Assembly (NCBI RefSeq): GCF_000585375.1
Contig: NZ_KK073874.1
Coordinates: 3,906,001 to 3,970,000, forward strand
DNA from: Cryptosporangium arvum DSM 44712
Lineage (GTDB): Bacteria; Actinomycetota; Actinomycetes; Mycobacteriales; Cryptosporangiaceae
Reading direction: 5' to 3'
DNA: 64,000 nt
The notes beneath the pieces were generated by a model. It was not told the DNA's origin. It worked only from the letters and a program-made list of their open reading frames with translations, and made no database searches. The position numbers and the translations under genes were made by a program. The stretch's first letter is position 1; the number at the start of each line of letters is the position of its first letter. Shown here one piece after another: positions 15,424 through 24,602 of the stretch.

Positions 15424-18144
15424 TCATAAGTGGTTGAGGGCGTCGCGCAGGCCGGCCCGGGAGGTCACGCCCAGTTTGGGGAAGACGCGGTAGAGATGAG
15501 CGCCGACCGTGCGGTGGGACAGGTAGAGGCGCTGAGCGATCTGTTTATTGGTCAGGCCGGCGGCGGCCAGGTTGGCGATCTCCATTTCCTGGGTGGTCAG
15601 GGCGGCCGGCGGTCGGTCGGCGGCCGTCGGCCGGTGTCCGGCGGCGCGCAGTTCCCCGACGGTCCGGTCCAGCCACGGTTCGGCGCCTATCGCGGCGAAA
15701 CCGGTTCGGGCCGCCAGCAGATGCGTGCCGGCGCGGCTGTACTCCTTGCGCCGGCGCAGCTTTTCGGCGAACACGAGCCGGATGCGTGACGAATCGAAGA
15801 GCCAGCGCTCGGTGGCGGGGTCGGCCAACGCCTGCTCGAGCCGGTCGCCGGCCTCGTCGTCGAGGACGAGCGCGTCGACGCCGTGCTGGATCAGCCGCAT
15901 GCGGGTGGACAGCGCGGCGACGTCCGCGGTGCGCATGGCCTCGGCGTGGGCCCGCGCCTCGGCCGTCCGGCCGGTGCGCTGAGCGGCCTCGACCACGTCG
16001 AGCATCACCCACATGGCGGTCGGCGCGTACGGCGCCAGCACGCCGGCCGGGCTGATGGTTGTCGCGTGCCGGTAGGCGGCCTCGAAGTCGCCCGCGGCCG
16101 CGGCGGCCAGCGTGCGGGGGAGATGTGCGACGGCCAGCATCGCCGCGACGCCGCGCGGCGCCGCCCAGTGAGTGATCTCGTCGGCCAGGTCGTACGCCTC
16201 GCCGAACCGCCCCCGGCCGGCGGCGACGACGGCCCGGTTCAGCAGGAAGTACCACCGCAGGAAGGGAAGCCCGCTCTCGTCCGCGACGCGCTCACCTTCG
16301 GCGGCGAGTTCTTCGACCTCGTCCCAGCGCCCGGTGTAGTAGTCGTCCTCGCAGAGGTGCATCAGCCCGCTCACCTGCCACTGGGGCGCGCCGCCTTCGC
16401 GGCCCTGACGCACGAGCCGCCACGAATGCTCGCGAAGGTCGCCCAGCCGGCTGAGGTGAGCCGAGGCGGTACCCGTGCGAACGATCCGGGTCAGGTCCGT
16501 CTCGCCGGGCAGGGCCGCGATCAGTGCCTCGAGATCGGGCAGGGCCGCCGCAGCGGTGCGAACGGGGTCGGTGAAGGTCCGGCTCAGCACCGACAGGAGG
16601 TCGCCCGGTTCCGGCTGGAGCCTGGCCAGCAGGCGGTGGAAGGTGGCCCAGTGATCGGGACTGCTCGCGAACGAGGAGAGCAGCAGCAGGGTGTGCATGG
16701 CTTCGTCGAGGGCCTGGTCGTCGGCCCGCCAGCCGTGTTCGCCGGTCTCGATGGCCCCGGCGAGCAGGCGGTGCGCGGTGCGGACGTCGCCGTCACCGTT
16801 GATCATCAACAGGGCGGTCGCGTTGGCGGCGTGCAGCGCACCGGCGGGGCCCTGGCTCATCGACCGCGCGTCGGCCAGCAACGTCGTGGCGTCGCCGGCG
16901 ACGCCGGCTTCCGCGCCGGTGTACGCGGCCTCGGCCAGCCGTCGGGCCGCGTCCTCGGGCGTGCTGCTCATTTCGGCAGCGCGTACGAGCGCGGCGACGG
17001 CACCGAAGGCGTCGCCGCGACGCAACACCACGTGCGCGGCCTCTTCGAGCTCCGCGGCGACCACCTCGTCCGGGCCGACTGTGGCCGCGGCGAGATGCCA
17101 GGCGCGGCGCTCCGGGTCGCCCGGCAGCGCGGCGGCGATGGCTTGGTGGGCCTGTTGACGCTCCTCGGAGGTCGACATCGCGACGATTGCCGACTGGATC
17201 AGCGGGTGGCCGAAGACGATGCGCCCGCCGGCGTCGTTGACGCGCACGAGCTGGGCCCGATCGGCGGCGGCGAGGGGGGCCAGGTCGGCCAGGCCGCGCA
17301 GGGTGCGCAGGTCACCGCTTCCTTCGAACGTGGCGAGCAGGAGCAGCAGGCGAGTGGACTCGGGCAGACCCGCGATGCGGGTGGCGAAGATGGTCTGCAG
17401 CCGGTCGCTGAGCGGCACCACGTCGGCCGGCGGGGTGGAGTCGGTGAGGCTACCCGGCAGTTCCAGCAAGGCCAGCGGGTTGCCTTGGGCGAGGTCGAGC
17501 AGGCGCTGCCGCACGCGGTCGGTCAGGGCCGGGAAACGTGTATCGACCAGCCGGGCGGAAGCCTCGTCGCTCAGGGGGTCGACGGTGACCTCGGTCAGGC
17601 CGCGCGAGTCGAGGAAGCTTTCCGTCCCGGTGCGCGAGGCGGCGATGACGCCGACGGGCGTTCCCCGTACGCGTCGGGCGACGAACCCGAGCACGACGGC
17701 ACTGGGCCGGTCGACCCATTGGACGTCGTCGACGATGAGGAGCGCGGGCTTCTTCTTGGCGACGGTCGTGAGCAGCATCAGGGCGGCGTTGCACACGAGC
17801 AGGGCGGCGGGCGCCGGGCCGGAACCGAAGCCGAGAGCGACGGTGAGGGCGTCGCGCAGCGCCGGCGGCAGCTTCTGCATGTCGGTGTACAGCGGCAGCA
17901 GCAGTTGGTTCAGCAGTGAGTAGCTGATCTCCGCCTCGAACTCGGAGCCGTTCGCCGGCAGCACCCGCATGCCTTCGGCGTCAGCAAGATCCGCGGCCGC
18001 GGCCAACAGCGCCGATTTGCCGACGCCGGGCTCGCCTCGGACCATGCGCATGTCACCGCCGTGGCGGATCGACTGCAGAAAGCGGCGGATGTTGGCCAGC
18101 TCGACCTCGCGGCCGAACAACGTCTCCAGCTCGGCGTGCGGCAT
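15424..18144 (-). CDS. LAL-type LuxR regulator with AAA ATPase
   Basis: The 906-aa protein is a large ATP-binding LuxR (MalT-like). FGREVELANIRRFL introduces the ATPase, with Walker A GEPGVGKSALL (Lys43) and Walker B ALLIVDDVQWVD. A long helical TPR-like middle follows, and the last 60 residues form a LuxR helix-turn-helix (LTTQEMEIANLAAAGLTNKQ then IAQRLYLSHRTVGAHLYRVF). Such proteins activate catabolic or secondary-metabolite genes; the target is not obvious here. The ATG at 18144 is the only sensible start, and its A is the last base of a 14-bp palindrome. Confidence 0.9.
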   Translation of the reverse strand: MPHAELETLFGREVELANIRRFLQSIRHGGDMRMVRGEPGVGKSALLAAAADLADAEGMRVLPANGSEFEAEISYSLLNQLLLPLYTDMQKLPPALRDALTVALGFGSGPAPAALLVCNAALMLLTTVAKKKPALLIVDDVQWVDRPSAVVLGFVARRVRGTPVGVIAASRTGTESFLDSRGLTEVTVDPLSDEASARLVDTRFPALTDRVRQRLLDLAQGNPLALLELPGSLTDSTPPADVVPLSDRLQTIFATRIAGLPESTRLLLLLATFEGSGDLRTLRGLADLAPLAAADRAQLVRVNDAGGRIVFGHPLIQSAIVAMSTSEERQQAHQAIAAALPGDPERRAWHLAAATVGPDEVVAAELEEAAHVVLRRGDAFGAVAALVRAAEMSSTPEDAARRLAEAAYTGAEAGVAGDATTLLADARSMSQGPAGALHAANATALLMINGDGDVRTAHRLLAGAIETGEHGWRADDQALDEAMHTLLLLSSFASSPDHWATFHRLLARLQPEPGDLLSVLSRTFTDPVRTAAAALPDLEALIAALPGETDLTRIVRTGTASAHLSRLGDLREHSWRLVRQGREGGAPQWQVSGLMHLCEDDYYTGRWDEVEELAAEGERVADESGLPFLRWYFLLNRAVVAAGRGRFGEAYDLADEITHWAAPRGVAAMLAVAHLPRTLAAAAAGDFEAAYRHATTISPAGVLAPYAPTAMWVMLDVVEAAQRTGRTAEARAHAEAMRTADVAALSTRMRLIQHGVDALVLDDEAGDRLEQALADPATERWLFDSSRIRLVFAEKLRRRKEYSRAGTHLLAARTGFAAIGAEPWLDRTVGELRAAGHRPTAADRPPAALTTQEMEIANLAAAGLTNKQIAQRLYLSHRTVGAHLYRVFPKLGVTSRAGLRDALNHL

Positions 18145-18157
18145 GCAATATATTGCA
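18144..18157 (-). promoter_or_regulatory. Palindrome TGCAATATATTGCA over the LuxR start codon
   Basis: A perfect 14-bp palindrome, very AT-rich in a GC-rich background, ends with the A of the LuxR ATG. An almost identical element (13 of 14 bases) sits in the same register at the GntR gene (23909-23922). It is most likely an operator that can block both transcription and translation initiation. Confidence 0.65.
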
Positions 18158-18742
18158 CTCGGCGGAGCGGGCCGGTGTCAATGCTCGGCGCGGCCGGTGC
18201 CTTCGTGGCATGCACGAATTTGCCGGAAACGGGCTCCGTCCGGCGTTGGCGGCGCAGCACGGCCGCTGCTCTTGGTGGAAGGAGCGGACCGGGCGGGCCG
18301 CGAACGCCGCGCCGCGCCCCGGACCGCTGTCCGCCGGTAGCGTCAGCCGCCATGAACTGCGGTTTCCCCCATGCGGCCGATCGAGCGCCTGATCGTTCAC
18401 CGGTCCCGGCCGGGCCGGGCGACGGTCGCGGGACGACTCCGCCACGGCCACGGCGACCGGTCCGACCGCGCCGCGAGGCGCAGCTACCGGGCCGACGCCG
18501 TGCACGAGAAGCCGACGGGATCGGGCCGATCGGGCACGGCCGCCTGGGCTCGAGGCCCGGGCGAACGGGCGCTACCGGCCAGACCCTCGGCCCGGCCGGT
18601 GCGGGCCGCGACGCGGCTGGCCGCGGCGATGGTCGTCAGGCGAGACCTCGTCGCCGCGCTCGACGGCGGGCGACTGAACTCGGAGCCGCCCCGCCCGTCT
18701 GTGGGGGCGAACCGGAGCACCACAACGAGAGCGGTGATCTGC
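18158..18742. other. Long intergenic region between LuxR and cupin genes
   Basis: This 585-bp stretch has open frames on both strands but only arginine- and proline-rich shadow peptides, no ribosome sites at likely starts and no recognisable domain. It should contain the divergent promoters of the LuxR gene and the cupin gene. Nothing else can be supported. Confidence 0.5.
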
Positions 18743-19279
18743 ATGAACCCGCAAGTACCGATTCCCGGGCCCGACGACCCCATCTGGACCGCCGCCCGGG
18801 GGTTCGTCGTTCGTCGGAAGGAGGGACCGCTGAAACTCCTCAACGGCGGACAGGAACAGGGCCGCGTCAAAGTCACCGGAGATCGCACGGACGGCCGACT
18901 TGGCCTGCTCGAGCTGTACGTCGCACCGGGATTCGGCAACATCGCCCATGCCCACGGCGACGAGGACGAGGCGTTCTACGTCGAGTCGGGTGAGTTCCGC
19001 TTCGTCAACGGCTCGACCCAGGTCGACGCCGGTCCCGGAGACTTCGTCTACATACCCCGTGGCACCCGGCACGCGTTCAAGAACATGACCGACGACACCG
19101 GCACGCTGCTGGTGTTCTACACGCCGGCCGGTCCCGAACAGTTCTTCCTGGACTACGGCGACGATCCCGACCCGACGGGTGCGATGCCGCCGGCCTGGAC
19201 GCCCGAGCGGATCGCCGCGATCGTCGCCGAGCAGGATCCCCACAAGGTGATCCCGCTCCCCGGCCCGGACTGGGACTGA
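18743..19279 (+). CDS. Cupin-domain protein
   Basis: The 178-aa protein has a single cupin barrel: motif 1 GFGNIAHAHGDEDEAFYVESG (metal ligands His, His, Glu, with a spare aspartate) and motif 2 DFVYIPRGTRHAFKN with the last histidine. It resembles quercetin-dioxygenase-like or polyketide-type cupins. ATG 18743 has a weak GAGAG site. It might act on a small aromatic or polyketide-like molecule; the next gene is a P450 remnant, which would fit an eroded oxidation locus. Function not assigned. Confidence 0.8.
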   Translation: MNPQVPIPGPDDPIWTAARGFVVRRKEGPLKLLNGGQEQGRVKVTGDRTDGRLGLLELYVAPGFGNIAHAHGDEDEAFYVESGEFRFVNGSTQVDAGPGDFVYIPRGTRHAFKNMTDDTGTLLVFYTPAGPEQFFLDYGDDPDPTGAMPPAWTPERIAAIVAEQDPHKVIPLPGPDWD

Positions 19280-19383
19280 GAACCGCGCCCCCGGGCCGTG
19301 CGCCGCCGATCGATCGGCACGGCGCGTGAGCTCGGGGGCGATGTCACCGTCATCCTCTCCGGAGGGTCGGTACCGAGCCGGTC

Positions 19384-19850
19384 CCCGGAGCCCCGGCGGC
19401 GTTGGCGGAGCTGCGAACCGGGGGGCCGATCCGGCGGGTGCGGCTGGGAAGTAGGAAGAATCCCGAGCCCGCCCTGGCGGCTCTGAAAGCGGCCGGTTTC
19501 ACCTCGCACAAGGTGGGTGAGGGCTTCGGAGGCTCCATGCTGTTCTCCGATCCGCCGGACCACACCCGCCTGCGTCGACTCGTGACCCCGGTGTTCAGCG
19601 GCCGCCGCATCGCCCTGCTGGCCGGCCGGATCGAAGCGATCGCGGACGAGCTTCTCGACGCGATGGCGTCGCGGGACGAGGTGGATCTGGTGGAGGCGCA
19701 CTGCGCGCCGTTGCCGATGACCGTCATCTGCGAGTTGCTCGGCGTGCCGGTTCGCCGCCGAGGACCTCGAGCTCGGCGGCGTACGCATCCGCCAAGGCGA
19801 CGTGGTGGTCGTCTACCTGGGTGCGGCCAGCCGGGACGCACCTCCCTCCT
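19384..19850 (+). pseudogene. Cytochrome P450 remnant with internal deletion
   Basis: The first part reads as an actinobacterial P450: AELRTGGPIRRVRLG, then GGSMLFSDPPDHTRLRRLV (the C-helix DPPxHTRLR signature), FSGRRIALLAGRIEAIADEL and PLPMTVICELLGVPV. After about 19754 the frame shifts and the text jumps to AEDLELGGVRIRQGDVVVVY, a stretch that lies more than 150 residues later in a normal P450. The I-helix, the ExxR motif and the heme-binding cysteine loop are missing, so no enzyme can be made. Confidence 0.8.
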
Positions 19851-19971
19851 GCGACGTTTTCCCGGGCTGCGCCCGGCGGTCCCGCTTTCCGACGTGCCGT
19901 GGATCCCGGCCGGAATGATGCGCGGACCCCTGCGTCTGCCCGTTCGCCGGTGAGGGTGGGCCGCCGCACCG

Positions 19972-21375
19972 TCAGCGGGGGAGGTGATCCTTGGTGCGGG
20001 GGCGAGCTCGTCGACGGGTGGGCGCCGGACGTGCGATGAGGTCGCCGAGCGCCACACCCGCCGCGACGGCCAGCCCGATGGAGAGGGCTAGCACGAGGGT
20101 CACCAAGCCGCTCACCACGTCGTCGCCGGCCAGTTGGTAGAAGCCCCGGTAGGCGGTCAGGCCCGGGAGGAGGGGAATGATCCCGGACAGCACGATCACC
20201 TGCGTGCGCCGGCCGGAACCCCGCCGGGACAGACCCGTCGCGAGGCCGACGACCGTGGCCGCCACACCACTGGCGGCCACGGGGCCGACGTCAGTGAGCA
20301 TGATGACGGCGGCATAGGCCGCCCACGCCGTTCCTCCGACGACGAAGGCGGCCGGTAGGGAACGCAGCGGTGCATAGCCGGCCAGCGCGAACAGGGCCGC
20401 GGACAGCGCCGCGGCGACGGTGGTGAGGACGAAGCCGGCCATGTCGGCCCGGAGCGGCTCGGCCGGGTCGAGGTCGAGGTCGAACACGAGGCCCAGCTTG
20501 AGGCCGAGGATGACGCCGACCAGCAGCCCGGCCGACAGCAGCGTGATCTCCGCCGCGCGGCCGGCCGCCGTCACGTAGAAGCCGGAGATGGCGTCCTGAA
20601 CCGTTCCCACCAACGTCAAGCCCGACAGCAGGGCGGTGAGGCCGGCCGCGATGACCAGTGACGGCTGGGTGTCGCCGGGCAGAGCGCCGGCCGCGAGCAG
20701 GCCGAGCGTCGCGACGGTCGACATCAGGGCGCCGGTGACCTGCAGGAAGAACGGCGCGACGTCCCGGCGCTGGAGGACGACCCCGAGGCGGTCGATGAGT
20801 GCGGTCACCGCGAAGGCCGTCGCCGCGATGACCGCCGAGCCGCCGAGCAGCACCGCCACCGCGGCGGCCAGCCCGGCCAGCCCCGCGGTGGCGACCCAGC
20901 GTGGGTACGGATGCCGGGCGTTCACCGCCTCGCTCACGGCGGCCACGGCGGCCGGGACGGTCATCCGCGATCGTGTCACCTGGTCGACGATGCCGGTGAT
21001 CAGGGCGATGCGCGTCAGGTCGGTGGTGCCGTAGGTGGCGAGCCGCATCGTGGTCACCGGCGCGGCCACGTTGCCCCGGTGAAAGCACATCGTGATCGCG
21101 TTGAACGTGATGTCGACGTCGACCGTCGGCAAACCGCACGCGGCCGCCAGCCCGGTCATCGTGGCCGAGGTCTCACCGACTGGTTCGCCGGTGGACAGCA
21201 ACACCTCGCCGACCTGTATGCAGAGGTCGAGGACCTCGAGCACCTGGGCGTCCGTCGGCACGTCCGGCCCGAGGTGGCGCAGCAGCTCGACGGTGGGCTC
21301 GCCGCCGCGCAGCAGGACCTGCGCTTCACGCGCGACGGCGCCGCGGGCCCACCGGACGAGGGATCCGGGTCGCAT
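19972..21375 (-). CDS. thrE: Threonine/serine exporter family protein, ThrE type
   Basis: The 467-aa protein fuses the two halves of the ThrE family (DUF1212 and DUF3815). A soluble N-terminal part (about residues 30-150, with GLPTVDVDITFNAITMCFHR) is followed by about ten membrane helices with GTVQDAISGFYVTAAGRAAE and SGIIPLLPGLTAYRGFYQL. Corynebacterial ThrE exports threonine and serine. ATG 21375 has a GAGGAGAGGA site. The region upstream (21376-21616) is non-coding. It shows no operon link. Confidence 0.85.
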   Translation of the reverse strand: MRPGSLVRWARGAVAREAQVLLRGGEPTVELLRHLGPDVPTDAQVLEVLDLCIQVGEVLLSTGEPVGETSATMTGLAAACGLPTVDVDITFNAITMCFHRGNVAAPVTTMRLATYGTTDLTRIALITGIVDQVTRSRMTVPAAVAAVSEAVNARHPYPRWVATAGLAGLAAAVAVLLGGSAVIAATAFAVTALIDRLGVVLQRRDVAPFFLQVTGALMSTVATLGLLAAGALPGDTQPSLVIAAGLTALLSGLTLVGTVQDAISGFYVTAAGRAAEITLLSAGLLVGVILGLKLGLVFDLDLDPAEPLRADMAGFVLTTVAAALSAALFALAGYAPLRSLPAAFVVGGTAWAAYAAVIMLTDVGPVAASGVAATVVGLATGLSRRGSGRRTQVIVLSGIIPLLPGLTAYRGFYQLAGDDVVSGLVTLVLALSIGLAVAAGVALGDLIARPAPTRRRARPRTKDHLPR

Positions 21376-21616
21376 GTGTCGTCCTCTCCTCGTCCCGGCC
21401 GGCCGGCCGGATCCGCGCCGCCAGGTCTACCTGGCTCAGGCGCGGCCCGTCTTCCGACACGGTGACCTCCGCCGTCCACCGGCGCCCGGGCGTCCCGATC
21501 CGGGCGCCGACCCGCTCCGCAAGCGGCAGCCGGAGGCGATCGCAGGCCGGGAAGCGGCGGGGGTACGGCTGCGGGCGGCCGTGCGCGAGACGTCACTCAT
21601 GCGGCCTCGCCGGCCC

Positions 21617-22159
21617 TCAACTGCCGAGCAGCGCCGCGCGCAGCGACCGCACGGCGTAGTGGGCGCGGGACTTGACGGTGCCCACGGGGACGCCGAGGTG
21701 GGTGGCGGTCTCGTCGAGGGAGCGGCCTCGGACGTAGATCTCGTCGAGAACCGTGCGGTGGGCGGGGCTGAGGCCGTCGACGGCCTGGCGCAGGGTGAGC
21801 CGAGCGACGACGGTCTCGGCCGCTCCGTTGCCGGTCGCCGTGGGCTCGCTGTCGCGCATGCTCACCTCGGCGGGACGTGACTGGCGCTTGCGGTGGACGT
21901 CGATGGCGAGCCGGCGGGCGACAGTGAACAGCCAGCGTCGCTGGGATGCGGGTTCGGTGGGGACCGCGTCGAGGCTGCGCCAAGCGCGAAGCATGGTCTC
22001 CTGAACGAGATCCTCGGCGGTGTAGGCCGTGCCGGGGGAGACGAGACCACGCAAGAAGTGCAGCAGCGCGTTGCCGTTGTTGCGGTGGATCTCGCGCATG
22101 TGTTCCGCGCGAACGGCCGGTGGGACGACGCTGCCGCGATTCAGCGTGGTGGTGGTCAT
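21617..22159 (-). CDS. ECF sigma factor
   Basis: The 180-aa protein has region 2 (YTAEDLVQETMLRAWRSLDA, then RRWLFTVARRLAIDVHRKRQ) and region 4 (SPAHRTVLDEIYVRGRSLDE followed by TATHLGVPVGTVKSRAHYAV). It resembles actinobacterial SigL/SigK-like group IV factors that control cell-envelope or secreted functions. No anti-sigma gene is next to it; the 281 bp upstream are non-coding up to the terminator of the small secreted protein gene. ATG 22159. Confidence 0.88.
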   Translation of the reverse strand: MTTTTLNRGSVVPPAVRAEHMREIHRNNGNALLHFLRGLVSPGTAYTAEDLVQETMLRAWRSLDAVPTEPASQRRWLFTVARRLAIDVHRKRQSRPAEVSMRDSEPTATGNGAAETVVARLTLRQAVDGLSPAHRTVLDEIYVRGRSLDETATHLGVPVGTVKSRAHYAVRSLRAALLGS

Positions 22160-22352
22160 GGTCGGGCCCCGTAGTGTTCTTCGACTGGTCGCGCCGAACG
22201 CTACGAGGGGTGCCGTGAACTGCTACTTCAACGGTAGTGACACGGAAGTGCCACCGGTCCCGACGACGTCGGGCGCCACGACGCGCGGATTTGGTCAGCG
22301 CCGCTGACCGTGCCTACCGCACCGTCCCGCGGCCCGGCTTCGACGGCGCGGC

Positions 22353-22385
22353 GCCCCCGACCGCGAACGGGTGGCGGTCGGGGGC
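22353..22385 (-). terminator. Hairpin after the second small secreted protein gene
   Basis: A 12-bp perfect stem (GCCCCCGACCGC and its complement) with a 9-nt loop lies 55 nt beyond the stop of the minus-strand gene at 22441. Strong GC stem, no T-run. Confidence 0.65.
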
Positions 22386-22440
22386 ACTGCGCTGCATGAA
22401 GCGGGTACCCGCTCCGACGTTGGTCCCGTACTCCGATCGG

Positions 22441-22674
22441 TCAGTAGTCGGGGTTGTAGTTGAAGTACCACAGGTTGTTCCCCGAAGGGCCGATGTTCCA
22501 GCACTGACGAGTAATGCGGTAGTAGCGCGCGTAGTTGCTCTGCTCCTGAATGCAGGCGCTCCGCGACGTGTAGGGCCCCTTGACTTCGACCGCCGCTTGG
22601 GCTGGTGCCGCACCTCCGACAAGCAGGCCGCCCAGCATGAGTGTGCCCAACGTTGCCCCGAACAACTTCCGCAT
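22441..22674 (-). CDS. Small secreted two-cysteine protein
   Basis: This 77-aa protein has a textbook signal peptide (MRKLFGATLGTLMLGGLLVG, then GAAPAQA) and a mature chain of about 48 residues: VKGPYTSRSACIQEQSNYAR, YYRITRQCWNIG, then LWYFNYNPDY. The two cysteines are 18 residues apart, the same spacing as in the product of 9296-9520, and both chains end in an aromatic, strand-like tail. GGAGAG lies 6 nt before the ATG. Probably a single-disulfide extracellular mini-protein; function unknown. Confidence 0.78.
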   Translation of the reverse strand: MRKLFGATLGTLMLGGLLVGGAAPAQAAVEVKGPYTSRSACIQEQSNYARYYRITRQCWNIGPSGNNLWYFNYNPDY

Positions 22675-22933
22675 GATCTCTCTCCGATCGACGAGAAGTC
22701 TTACCTGGCGCTCCGGACTCCATCACTGGGCACTACACGCTGACTACACATTGGACACAAGCTCCTGTAGACGCTGTCCCGCGCGCAGAGGTCCGCCCAC
22801 GCGTGAGGACGTGATCGAGACCTCTGGGCCAGGTGGGGCGCGGATTGAACGACGCTGCGTTGCCGACGTCGGACAGGTGAGACGGGTGTGGTCCCGTCCT
22901 CGAACCGGCTGCCCTGACCTTGGAGGCATCACC

Positions 22934-23911
22934 ATGGCCCGCCCGATCGTCGCCGACCTTCCGCTGACGACGCTGCGATTGTCCCAGGACGGCCCGGTGC
23001 TGACCGTCCGGATCGATGCCCCGCCGCACGACTACATGACCGCCGCGATGCAGCAGGACTTCCTGGACCTGGTCCGCGCCGTCGACGCCGATGGCACGGT
23101 CCGGGCCGTCGTCGTGACCGGAGCCGGACCGGGCCGGTACCTCGCCCACTACGACATCGGTGACCTCCTCGTCGCGGCGGAGGCCGCGCCGCTGCTGCCG
23201 CGGCCGGCGGCTCGGCTGCTGCTGGGCGCGGTCCGCGCCGTCACCGCGGCCGGTGGCGAGCGCCTGATCGACCGGTCCCGGCTGTCCGGAATCCTGGCGA
23301 TCACCCGGTTCCACGAGCTGGTCACGCGGCTGCTTCGATCCCGGGTGATCTGGATCGCCGCCATCGACGGTCCGTGCGGAGGGGGCGGCCTGGAGATGTC
23401 GGTCTGCTTCGACATCCGGGTCGCTGCCGACACCGCGTCATTTCTGCTGCCGGAGCTGTCGATCGGGCTCACCACCACCGTCGGCGCCCAACGCCTGGTC
23501 CACCTCATGGGGCCGGCCCGGGCGCTGCGGATGATGCTCGAGGCCCGGGCCTGGTCGGCCGCGGAGGCGCAGGACGCGGGGTTGGTCGAACGGGTGCTCC
23601 CGGCCGGGGACGTCGTCGTCGAGGCCCAGGCGATGGCGGCCCGGTACGCGCGCCGCTCGCCGACCGCGGTGGCGGCGCAGAAGCGCATCATCAACACGGC
23701 CTACGACGTCGGTCTGCGGGCCGGCCTCACGGAGGAGGGTGTCGCGCAGATGACCAACGTGCCGACCGCGCGCACCCGCGCGTCCCTGCGGACCTGGTTG
23801 TCGATGCAGAGCGCGGACGGCGCTTCGGTGTTCCGCACCGACCCGGAACCGTGGGCGGACGGCACCGCGGTGGCGGAGACCTCTTTGACTACTGCTCGCG
23901 ACGCGGTGTGA
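22934..23911 (+). CDS. Enoyl-CoA hydratase/isomerase family protein
   Basis: The 325-aa crotonase-fold protein contains the oxyanion-hole segments GPGRYLAHYDIGDL and AAIDGPCGGGGLEMSVCFDI with ELSIGLTTTVGAQRL. It is longer than typical EchA (about 260 aa) because of an insertion (about residues 85-120) between the two oxyanion segments, and the second catalytic acidic residue is not clear, so the exact reaction is open. ATG 22934 has GGAGG 7 nt upstream. The stop codon lies inside the palindrome that covers the start of the next gene, a GntR regulator; the two are an operon. Confidence 0.82.
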   Translation: MARPIVADLPLTTLRLSQDGPVLTVRIDAPPHDYMTAAMQQDFLDLVRAVDADGTVRAVVVTGAGPGRYLAHYDIGDLLVAAEAAPLLPRPAARLLLGAVRAVTAAGGERLIDRSRLSGILAITRFHELVTRLLRSRVIWIAAIDGPCGGGGLEMSVCFDIRVAADTASFLLPELSIGLTTTVGAQRLVHLMGPARALRMMLEARAWSAAEAQDAGLVERVLPAGDVVVEAQAMAARYARRSPTAVAAQKRIINTAYDVGLRAGLTEEGVAQMTNVPTARTRASLRTWLSMQSADGASVFRTDPEPWADGTAVAETSLTTARDAV

Positions 23912-23922
23912 AATATATTGCA
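23909..23922 (+). promoter_or_regulatory. Near-palindrome TGAAATATATTGCA over the GntR start codon
   Basis: Thirteen of fourteen bases match the palindrome at 18144-18157, and in both places the last A is the A of the ATG. Here the first three bases are also the TGA stop of the enoyl-CoA hydratase gene. Probably an operator for the GntR regulator or for a third regulator common to both genes. Confidence 0.6.
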
Positions 23923-24602
23923 TGCCGATTCCAGAGGATGTGGGCGTCATCGCGCGACCGCTGTTGCGTGAGAACGCCTACCGGTCGATCCGGGACGCGA
24001 TCGTCGACGGCACCCTGGCCCCGGGGGAGCGGCTGAACGACGCGGAACTGGCGCAGTGGCTGGGGGTGAGCCGGACGCCGATCCGTGAGGCGCTGACCCG
24101 GCTCGAGGAGAGCGGACTCGTCCAGACCAAGCCCGGTCGCTACACGATCGTCAGCCCTCTCGACACGCGCGCCGCCCGGGCGGCGCAGACGGTGACCGCC
24201 GCGATGCACGAACTGGCCGTGCGGGAGGCGGTGCCCCACCTGTCGTCCGCCGAGATCGAGGCGATGCGGCAGGCGAACGTCCGCTTCGCCGGTGCTCTGC
24301 GAGCCGACGAGGTGGACGCGGCGATCGCGGCCGACGACGAGTTCCACAACGTCGCGGTGACGGCCTGCGCCAACCCGGCCGTGCGCACGGTGCTCGAGCA
24401 GTTCACCCCGGTGCTGCGCCGGCTGGAGCGACTGCGCTTCTCGTCGTTGATCGGACGCGGCTCGGTGGCCACCCACGATCGCATCATCGCGCTCTGCGAG
24501 GCGGGCGACGCCGAGGGTGCGGCGGCTGCGGCCCGCGACAACTGGCTGAGCCTGAGCGAAGTGTTCGACGTCGACGACTCGGACGCTCCGCGCGCGCAGT
24601 GA
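23922..24602 (+). CDS. GntR-family regulator, FadR/FCD type
   Basis: The 226-aa protein has a GntR winged helix (YRSIRDAIVDGTLAPGERLN, then DAELAQWLGVSRTPIREALT) and an all-helical FCD effector domain with the metal-binding pattern spread over ADDEFHNVAV, the THDRIIALCEAGD segment and flanking residues. FCD regulators sense acyl-CoAs, organic acids or sugars. It is 11 nt downstream of the enoyl-CoA hydratase gene and probably controls that gene. The start codon has no clear Shine-Dalgarno; the palindrome takes its place. Confidence 0.88.
   Translation: MPIPEDVGVIARPLLRENAYRSIRDAIVDGTLAPGERLNDAELAQWLGVSRTPIREALTRLEESGLVQTKPGRYTIVSPLDTRAARAAQTVTAAMHELAVREAVPHLSSAEIEAMRQANVRFAGALRADEVDAAIAADDEFHNVAVTACANPAVRTVLEQFTPVLRRLERLRFSSLIGRGSVATHDRIIALCEAGDAEGAAAAARDNWLSLSEVFDVDDSDAPRAQ

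Noticed and set aside
15424-17919. Plus-strand frame of 678 codons opposite the LuxR gene
   Set aside because: Glycine/arginine-rich, no domain, exact antisense of a well-defined protein.
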